Shown one piece after another: positions 58,563 to 64,000 of a DNA stretch of 64,000 nucleotides (positions are counted from its first letter, which is position 1; each line of letters begins with the position of its first letter). The DNA comes from Caldicellulosiruptor naganoensis (lineage in GTDB: Bacteria; Bacillota; Thermoanaerobacteria; Caldicellulosiruptorales; Caldicellulosiruptoraceae). The DNA lies in NCBI RefSeq assembly GCF_026914285.1, contig NZ_CP113864.1:1016001-1080000 (forward strand), given 5' to 3'. The translations under genes were made by a program, and so were the position numbers. The notes beneath the pieces were generated by a model. That model saw only the letters and a program-made list of their open reading frames with translations, had not been told where the DNA came from and did not search any database.

Positions 58563-58938
58563 TGAGAAGGTTTTGGATCATTTTATGAATCCTCGAAATG
58601 TTGGTGAGATTGAGGATGCGAATGGTGTTGCTCAAGTAGGTAATCCAAAATGTGGGGATATAATGAAGATGTATCTTAAGATAGAAAATGGTATTATAGT
58701 TGATGCAAAGTTTAAAACATTTGGGTGTGGTGCTGCTGTTGCAACAAGTTCAATGGCAACAGAAATGGTAAAAGGAAAGACTATTGAAGAAGCATTGCAA
58801 ATTACAAACAAGGCTGTAGCAGAAGCGTTAGATGGTCTTCCGCCAAATAAACTTCACTGTTCTGTTTTGGCTGAAGAGGCAATAAAGGCTGCAATAGAGG
58901 ATTATTTGAGCAAGCAGAAGCAGCAAACACAAAACTAA
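58555..58938 (+). CDS. iscU: Fe-S cluster scaffold IscU/NifU N-domain
   Basis: 127 residues with the three cluster cysteines C33 (NPKCGD), C58 (FGCGAAVA) and C102 ([10 protein letters not shown]) and an Asp after the first Cys. Start overlaps the iscS end, GGGGG serving as RBS. Works directly with IscS. Confidence 0.95.
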   Translation: MYSEKVLDHFMNPRNVGEIEDANGVAQVGNPKCGDIMKMYLKIENGIIVDAKFKTFGCGAAVATSSMATEMVKGKTIEEALQITNKAVAEALDGLPPNKLHCSVLAEEAIKAAIEDYLSKQKQQTQN

Positions 58939-58962
58939 ATTGAAATAAAAGGGTGAGATTTT

Positions 58963-60048
58963 TTGAAGAAAAAAGTCCTTGTTGCAATGAGTGGAGGTGT
59001 TGACTCTTCTGTTGCTGCCGCAATCTTAAAGGAAGAAGGATATGAGGTATACGGTGCTACTATGCAGATTTGGCAAAACGAGTGTGGAGAGGAACTAATT
59101 ACAGGAAAGAGTTGTTGTTCGCTCTATGCAGTGGAGGATGCTCGCAGAGTCGCTAATATACTTGATATTCCATACTATGTGTTCAATATGAAAGATGATT
59201 TTAAGAAAACAGTAATTGATTATTTCATTGATGAATATATAAAAGGTAGAACTCCAAACCCTTGTATAATGTGTAATAGAAAGATTAAATTTGAACTTTT
59301 TTTAAAAAAAGCGATTGCTATTGGTATGGACTATATTGCCACTGGTCATTATGCAGTTATAGAATATGACGGCAGTTTAAACAGATACCTTTTGAAGAGG
59401 TCTAAAGCAAAAGAAAAAGACCAGACATATGTGTTATATAACATGACGCAAGAGATATTATCTAAAACTCTTTTCCCTTTGGGAAAATTTTCAAAGGATG
59501 AGGTTCGCAAACTTGCAGAAAAATTTAAGCTCCCTGTTGCAAAAAAACCTGACTCCCAGGAAATTTGCTTTATTCCTGACAATAACTATGGCAAGTTTAT
59601 TGAAAAAGAAACAGGGATTAAAGAAGAGGGTGTGTACGTAGACACAGAAGGAAACATCCTTGGAAAAAGCAAGGCTTATTACAATTACACTATTGGACAA
59701 AGAAAGGGACTTGGTATTTCAACTGGCAAGAGAATGTATGTAGTTGCTATAAAGCCAGAAGAAAACAAGGTTGTTTTGGGGGATGAAGATAAGATATTTG
59801 CAGATGCACTTATTGCAACTGATTTGAATTTTATCCCATTTGACAAATTAGAATCTGAAATAGAAGTTACAGCAAAGATAAGATATACTGCTAAAGAGGC
59901 AAAAGCAAGAATTATACCTATAGAAGATGATAAAGTACTTGTTAAGTTTTATGAAAAACAGCGTGCAATAACACCTGGCCAGTCTGTTGTGTTCTATAAT
60001 AATGATATTGTGGTTGGCGGTGGTATAATAGAAAAAGCCCTCATATGA
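58963..60048 (+). CDS. mnmA: tRNA-specific 2-thiouridylase MnmA
   Basis: 361 residues from TTG with GGGTGAG upstream. PP-loop [13 protein letters not shown], catalytic Cys pair in NPCIMCNRK and SQEICFIPD, and C-terminal beta-barrel with [11 protein letters not shown]. Makes 2-thiouridine at the wobble base of Lys/Glu/Gln tRNAs using sulfur from IscS, its operon mate. Confidence 0.95.
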   Translation: MKKKVLVAMSGGVDSSVAAAILKEEGYEVYGATMQIWQNECGEELITGKSCCSLYAVEDARRVANILDIPYYVFNMKDDFKKTVIDYFIDEYIKGRTPNPCIMCNRKIKFELFLKKAIAIGMDYIATGHYAVIEYDGSLNRYLLKRSKAKEKDQTYVLYNMTQEILSKTLFPLGKFSKDEVRKLAEKFKLPVAKKPDSQEICFIPDNNYGKFIEKETGIKEEGVYVDTEGNILGKSKAYYNYTIGQRKGLGISTGKRMYVVAIKPEENKVVLGDEDKIFADALIATDLNFIPFDKLESEIEVTAKIRYTAKEAKARIIPIEDDKVLVKFYEKQRAITPGQSVVFYNNDIVVGGGIIEKALI

Positions 60049-60060
60049 GGGCCTATATTT
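60037..60060. terminator. Bidirectional terminator at mnmA / HisJ-like convergence
   Basis: Perfect palindrome GCCCTCATATGAGGGC (60037-60052) containing the mnmA stop; A-run before, T-rich tail after, serving both convergent genes. Confidence 0.85.
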
Positions 60061-60853
60061 TTATAAATACTGGTTCTAAGTTTTCAAATTTTGCCAAATA
60101 TTTGAAGCCAATGTCTTTTAGCATTTCAATGGTTGGTTTAAACATGTAAGCGATAAAATCTGGAGAATGAGCATCAGACCCAATTGTGACAATTTCTCCA
60201 CCCAGCTCATAATACCTTTTCAAGATCTTGGGTTCAGGATGAGGCGTCTGAAGGCCATATCTATAACCTGAAGTGTTTACTTCAATTCCTTTTCCCTTTT
60301 GTATGAGTAATTTTAAAATCTCGTCTATAAGATCCCAATATTCTTTTCTGTCCAATTCTTTATTTTCATAATTTCCATATCGCTTTACAATGTCAAGATG
60401 ACCATAGACACAAAACTTATCGAACATTTTTATGAGGTTTAATGTTTCTTCAAAATATCTCAAAAAAGCCTGTTCTTTGGTTTTGCCTATATAAAAAACG
60501 CTATCTGCCAAGTCTTGAAAATCTACAACATGGGTTGATGCAATAATGAAATCAAACTGATAGCTATTTAAGATCTCCAAACTTTTTTCTATAGAATGTG
60601 GTTGCAAACCAACTTCAGCACCTAATTTGATCTTAATTTTTCCTTTGTATTTTTCCTTAACAGAATAAAATTCTCTCATGTATTCTTCGTAATCTATATC
60701 CCAAATAGGATATGAAACTGGTGGATATAAAAGGTCCATGTGGTCAGTAAAAGCTATCTCATCGAGGCCAAGCTCTAAAGCTTTATTGATAGCAACTTCC
60801 ATGCTCATATTTGAGTCGGATGAGAAGTTTGAATGAATATGATAGTCAAACAT
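60053..60853 (-). CDS. PHP-domain phosphatase, HisJ (histidinol-phosphatase) family
   Basis: 266 residues. Metal-binding PHP motifs: DYHIHSNFSSDS at the start, FTDHMD, the Glu in KLGAEVGLQ, ASTHVV, CVYGHLDIVKRYG and TIGSDAHSPD. Family members include histidinol-phosphatases; no other his gene is here, so the substrate is uncertain. GGAGATG lies before the start. Confidence 0.88.
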   Translation of the reverse strand: MFDYHIHSNFSSDSNMSMEVAINKALELGLDEIAFTDHMDLLYPPVSYPIWDIDYEEYMREFYSVKEKYKGKIKIKLGAEVGLQPHSIEKSLEILNSYQFDFIIASTHVVDFQDLADSVFYIGKTKEQAFLRYFEETLNLIKMFDKFCVYGHLDIVKRYGNYENKELDRKEYWDLIDEILKLLIQKGKGIEVNTSGYRYGLQTPHPEPKILKRYYELGGEIVTIGSDAHSPDFIAYMFKPTIEMLKDIGFKYLAKFENLEPVFIKI

Positions 60854-60985
60854 TTTATGTCATCTCCTTTTTGATAGAGTTTTTGGCTTTCAATTAAATT
60901 TGGAAACAGGCTATAGTTTTTGCATATAATCAAATTGTATGATATTTTATTGACAATGACAATAACGAAAAAAAAGGGTGATTTT

Positions 60986-62170
60986 ATGATAAAGCTAAAG
61001 GATGAACCAATGCAAGTGATAAAAAGGCTAAATCAGCACAATTTCAAAGCATACTTAGTGGGAGGATGCCTAAGAGACTATTTGCTTGGTATCACTCCAC
61101 AGGATTTTGATATTGCAACAGATGCAAAGCCAGAAGATGTGATGAGACTTTTTGAAAAGACAATTCCAACTGGGATAAAACATGGAACAGTAACAGTCAT
61201 AATAAACAATGTGAAGATTGAGGTTACAACTTTTAGAATAGAAAAAGAATATCAAAATCACAGATGGCCTACAGTGGAGTTTACAAACAGTCTTTATGAG
61301 GATCTAAAGAGAAGGGATTTTACGATAAACGCCCTGGCATATCACCCAGATGAGGGCCTTATTGATTATTTCAACGGACTTGATGATTTGAAAAATAAAA
61401 TTGTTCGCTGTGTTGGAAATCCTCACGAGAGATTTTTTGAAGATGCTCTTCGAATTCTGAGGTGTATAAGGTTTGCAACTCAGCTTAATTTTAGCGTAGA
61501 TAAGAAGACATTTGAGGGTGTTGTGCTCTTAAAAGACCTTTTGAAAAAGATCTCTAAGGAGAGAATAAATGCTGAACTTTCTAAGATTCTCAGCAGCAAA
61601 AACTCTTTATATGGTATAAAACTGCTTTATGAAAGTGGTGTTGGAGAGACTGTGATTCCAGAATATATAAAAATATACAGCTTTCTGCATTCAACAGAGT
61701 TTGATTTGATTCCTTCTGAGTTCAAAATTCCAGCATTTTTTGCTTGTTTCCGAGATTCAAAAAAGGTGGAAGATATAATGAGAGATCTCAGATTTGATAA
61801 AAAAAATATCACTCTTGCAACAAAGCTATGTAACTATCTAAATTTTGAATATGCAACAGAGTACCTCGTAAAAAAAGTATATTTTGAGGAAGAGAAGATG
61901 CCAGAAGGAATAATTTCTACACTTTCAATTTTAAAGAAAGATAAAGCAATGATGGAACTGTTTAGTACTTTAAAGGCTCAAAATAAGCTTGTTAGCAAAA
62001 AAGATGTTAAGATAAAAGGCGATGATTTATTGAAGCTCGGGTTAAAAGGCAAAGAATTAGGAAACGTATTACAGATAATATATGAATATATTCTTCGCAA
62101 TCCTGAGAAAAATAATAGAGATGAAATTTTAAAACATGTTAATTCATATTTTAAACAGAGTAAAAATTAA
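60986..62170 (+). CDS. cca: CCA tRNA nucleotidyltransferase
   Basis: 394-residue class II nucleotidyltransferase: flexible loop GGCLRDYLLG, catalytic DFDIATDA, RRDFTINALAYHP and the template-like ERFFEDALRILRCIRFA. No HD domain. Adds or repairs the 3' CCA; both tRNAs in this window encode CCA, so repair would be its role for those. Frame open from 60920, but GGGTGA before ATG 60986 fixes the start. Confidence 0.9.
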   Translation: MIKLKDEPMQVIKRLNQHNFKAYLVGGCLRDYLLGITPQDFDIATDAKPEDVMRLFEKTIPTGIKHGTVTVIINNVKIEVTTFRIEKEYQNHRWPTVEFTNSLYEDLKRRDFTINALAYHPDEGLIDYFNGLDDLKNKIVRCVGNPHERFFEDALRILRCIRFATQLNFSVDKKTFEGVVLLKDLLKKISKERINAELSKILSSKNSLYGIKLLYESGVGETVIPEYIKIYSFLHSTEFDLIPSEFKIPAFFACFRDSKKVEDIMRDLRFDKKNITLATKLCNYLNFEYATEYLVKKVYFEEEKMPEGIISTLSILKKDKAMMELFSTLKAQNKLVSKKDVKIKGDDLLKLGLKGKELGNVLQIIYEYILRNPEKNNRDEILKHVNSYFKQSKN

Positions 62171-62200
62171 TAAACAAATATTTAATTGAGGAGATGAACA

Positions 62201-63220
62201 ATGCTACCAACCACAAACGAACTTGGATACTACGAAATTCGACTTGAAAGTATCGGCGGACTTGGGGCTAATGTTGCGGGTAAAATCTTAGCTGAGGCAG
62301 GAGTTGTTGGAAGTGGTCTTAATGCTCTAAATTTTGCGAGCTATGGTTCTGAGAAAAAAGGCACACCTGTAAAATCATATATTAGATTTGCGCCAAAGGA
62401 AAAGCAAATAAGAATCAATTCGCCAGTTGTAAAACCTCATTTGGTGGCTATATTTCATGAAAATATGGTAAATACAAATCCTGTCACTCAAGGGCTTCAA
62501 AAAGACGGTATAGTCATTCTGAATACAAGTAAAGATGTGTATGCAGCTCGTGACTTTTTAAAACTTGCAAGCGGCACTGTTGCAGTTATTGATGCCATTA
62601 AAATAGCTCTTGAACAAAAGACAAGAATTAATATGGTAATGCTGGGTGCAATAGTAAAAATGCTTGGATTTATAAGTTTAGACAGCGTAAAGGAGTTGGT
62701 CAAAGAGGCTTTTGAGAAAAAATATCCTCAAACAATACCATCAAATCTTGCTGGACTTGAAGCAGGTTATAATGAAGTAAAATCTAAATATTTTGAATAT
62801 GATGGAAAATATCCTTATGTGGAATATCAAGAAGAGAGACGTCCAATAGGCTATAAAAACGCTCCAATTGGTGGAACTATTATTGAATATGCAAATACCA
62901 TTACAAAAAACAACATTACAAGTAGAGTAGGCAAAATTCCTATCTTTATAAAAGAAAAGTGTATCCATTGTGGTCTTTGTGAAACAACATGTCCTGATTA
63001 TGTCTTTGTGTGGGATAGATTTCCAGAAAACGGTAAAACTAAAATGTTCAACTTAGGACCAGACTATAGATATTGCAAAGGATGTTTGAGATGTGTGGAT
63101 GTCTGTCCAAGTGGAGCACTTGTTGAGGGAATTGAAAGAGAACATGACATTGAGAAAATCTCTGCCAAACATGATTTTGATATATATGAGAGATGGTATA
63201 AGGATGGTGAAAATTCATGA
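62201..63220 (+). CDS. 2-oxoacid:ferredoxin oxidoreductase, fused gamma and 4Fe-4S (delta) subunits
   Basis: 339 residues. The gamma domain (about 1-180) begins YEIRLESIGGLGANVAGKIL, with GSEKKGTPVKSYIRF. The C-terminal part (about 245-310) holds two 4Fe-4S motifs, CIHCGLCETTCP and CKGCLRCVDVCP. It oxidises a 2-oxoacid to acyl-CoA with ferredoxin reduction, together with the alpha and a presumed beta subunit downstream. GAGGAG precedes the ATG. ATGA overlap with the alpha gene. Confidence 0.9.
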   Translation: MLPTTNELGYYEIRLESIGGLGANVAGKILAEAGVVGSGLNALNFASYGSEKKGTPVKSYIRFAPKEKQIRINSPVVKPHLVAIFHENMVNTNPVTQGLQKDGIVILNTSKDVYAARDFLKLASGTVAVIDAIKIALEQKTRINMVMLGAIVKMLGFISLDSVKELVKEAFEKKYPQTIPSNLAGLEAGYNEVKSKYFEYDGKYPYVEYQEERRPIGYKNAPIGGTIIEYANTITKNNITSRVGKIPIFIKEKCIHCGLCETTCPDYVFVWDRFPENGKTKMFNLGPDYRYCKGCLRCVDVCPSGALVEGIEREHDIEKISAKHDFDIYERWYKDGENS

Positions 63221-64000
63221 TAAAACCTCAAGAAACAATTTTTGAAAGCAGAAATGAAATGGCGGCTTTGGCCGCATCGCAAATAAATTATCATATCATG
63301 GGATATTACCCTATAACGCCATCAACCCAAATTGCAGAAGAACTTGACCAGATGAGAGCAGATGGTCAGCATGATATCTTGCTTATTGCAGCAGATGGCG
63401 AGCATGGGGCAGCAGGAATTTGCTACGGTGCAAGTTTAGGTGGTGGAAGAGTTTTTAATGCAACAAGTGCCAATGGTCTTATGTATGCATTAGAGCAGCT
63501 GCCTGTTCAATCTGGTACAAGATTTCCAATGGTTTTGAATTTAGTCACAAGGTCAATTTCCGGACCTTTAGATATAAAAGGTGATCATAGCGACTTGATG
63601 TTTACATTAAATACCGGGTGGATAATCTTGCTGGCAAAAGACCCTCAAAGAGTTTATGACATGAATATCATGGCAGTAAAGATTAGCGAACACCCTGAGG
63701 TTAATTTGCCTGTGATTGTTGCGTATGATGGATTTTTCACAAATCATCAAAAAAGAGTTGTAAGTTATTTTAAGAACAAAGAAGATGTTCAAGAGTTTGT
63801 AGGGAAAACTCCACCACCCAGGATTGTTGCAACAGACCCTGAAAATCCTGTGACAATTGGTCCATACATGAATGAACCTGACCTTATAAATAACAAATAT
63901 CAACTTAGCAAGGCGATGGACAAAGCTTATGAGGTCATCCCTAAAGTATTTGATGAATTTTATGAAATAAGTGGTAGAAAATATACTTTGGTTGAAGGTT
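63217..64000 (+). CDS. 2-oxoacid:ferredoxin oxidoreductase alpha subunit (runs off the window)
   Basis: At least 261 residues, open to the right edge. The pyrimidine-binding domain shows GYYPITPSTQIAEELDQM, ADGEHGAAGICYGASLGGG and NATSANGLMYALEQLPV; the second domain begins TLVEG at the edge. Starts at ATG overlapping the gamma-delta gene by 4 bp. Which 2-oxoacid is used (pyruvate, branched-chain, 2-oxoglutarate) cannot be read here. Confidence 0.9.
   Translation, partial: MIKPQETIFESRNEMAALAASQINYHIMGYYPITPSTQIAEELDQMRADGQHDILLIAADGEHGAAGICYGASLGGGRVFNATSANGLMYALEQLPVQSGTRFPMVLNLVTRSISGPLDIKGDHSDLMFTLNTGWIILLAKDPQRVYDMNIMAVKISEHPEVNLPVIVAYDGFFTNHQKRVVSYFKNKEDVQEFVGKTPPPRIVATDPENPVTIGPYMNEPDLINNKYQLSKAMDKAYEVIPKVFDEFYEISGRKYTLVEG

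Noticed and set aside
1..64000. CRISPR array
   Set aside because: No regularly spaced short direct repeats were seen; the only strong repeats are IS copies and their target duplications.

Overview
The window is AT-rich, densely coded, low-GC Gram-positive DNA. The intact S10-spc-alpha ribosomal supercluster, a YtxC-like sporulation gene, ECF vitamin-transporter S components, a ferredoxin-type 2-oxoacid oxidoreductase and many lysine/isoleucine-rich proteins point to an anaerobic, probably thermophilic clostridial organism. The whole is most like Caldicellulosiruptor; that name is an inference from overall character, not from a search.

Layout. 1-1732: end of deoB and a purine nucleoside phosphorylase. 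1870-6218: chemotaxis operon cheY-cheA-cheW-MCP. 6309-8290: first copy of a 1982-bp IS1634-like element. 8399-12207: ECF S component with a pentein-fold gene, YtxC, a TrpR-like regulator and a THUMP RNA methyltransferase. 12406-15415 (minus): an HtrA-type protease and a secreted three-module protein. 15520-17022: a probable CsoR-controlled operon (ferredoxin, CsoR-type sensor, TusA, DsrE-like), the last gene broken by a TAG. 17149-26784: B12/radical SAM protein, small Cys-rich protein, Nramp transporter (C-terminal frameshift), M18 aminopeptidase, phosphohexomutase, two-component system (regulator frameshifted), double-HD/HD-GYP protein (in-frame TAA). 26938-27665: ferritin-like and rubredoxin-like proteins.

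27700-43310 holds rpsJ through rplQ without rpmD, headed by a ~290-nt leader with mutually exclusive antiterminator and terminator hairpins. tRNA-Gln(CTG) and tRNA-Glu(CTC) follow. 43668-56705 is an accessory, decaying island: a frameshifted ISL3 element that truncates a phosphatase-like gene, a broken GGDEF gene and a broken GGDEF-EAL gene, IS copy 2 flanked by a 181-bp direct repeat, degraded coding remnants, a membrane-anchored thermonuclease-like protein, a candidate small RNA/attenuator, an ECF S-component relic, and a methyltransferase gene split by IS copy 3 with a 46-bp direct repeat. 56862-64000 returns to core genes: a broken Rrf2/IscR-like regulator, iscS, iscU, mnmA, a PHP phosphatase, a CCA-adding enzyme and the 2-oxoacid:ferredoxin oxidoreductase operon, which runs off the end.

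Two themes stand out. First, the IS1634-like element makes very long target duplications of variable length (46 and 181 bp). Second, single-base lesions are unusually common: every c-di-GMP-type gene in the window (HD-GYP, GGDEF, GGDEF-EAL) is interrupted, as are a response regulator, the Rrf2 regulator, the Nramp transporter and the DsrE-like protein. Some homopolymer indels could be assembly errors; the in-frame TAA/TAG changes and the 10-nt deletion are harder to explain that way.
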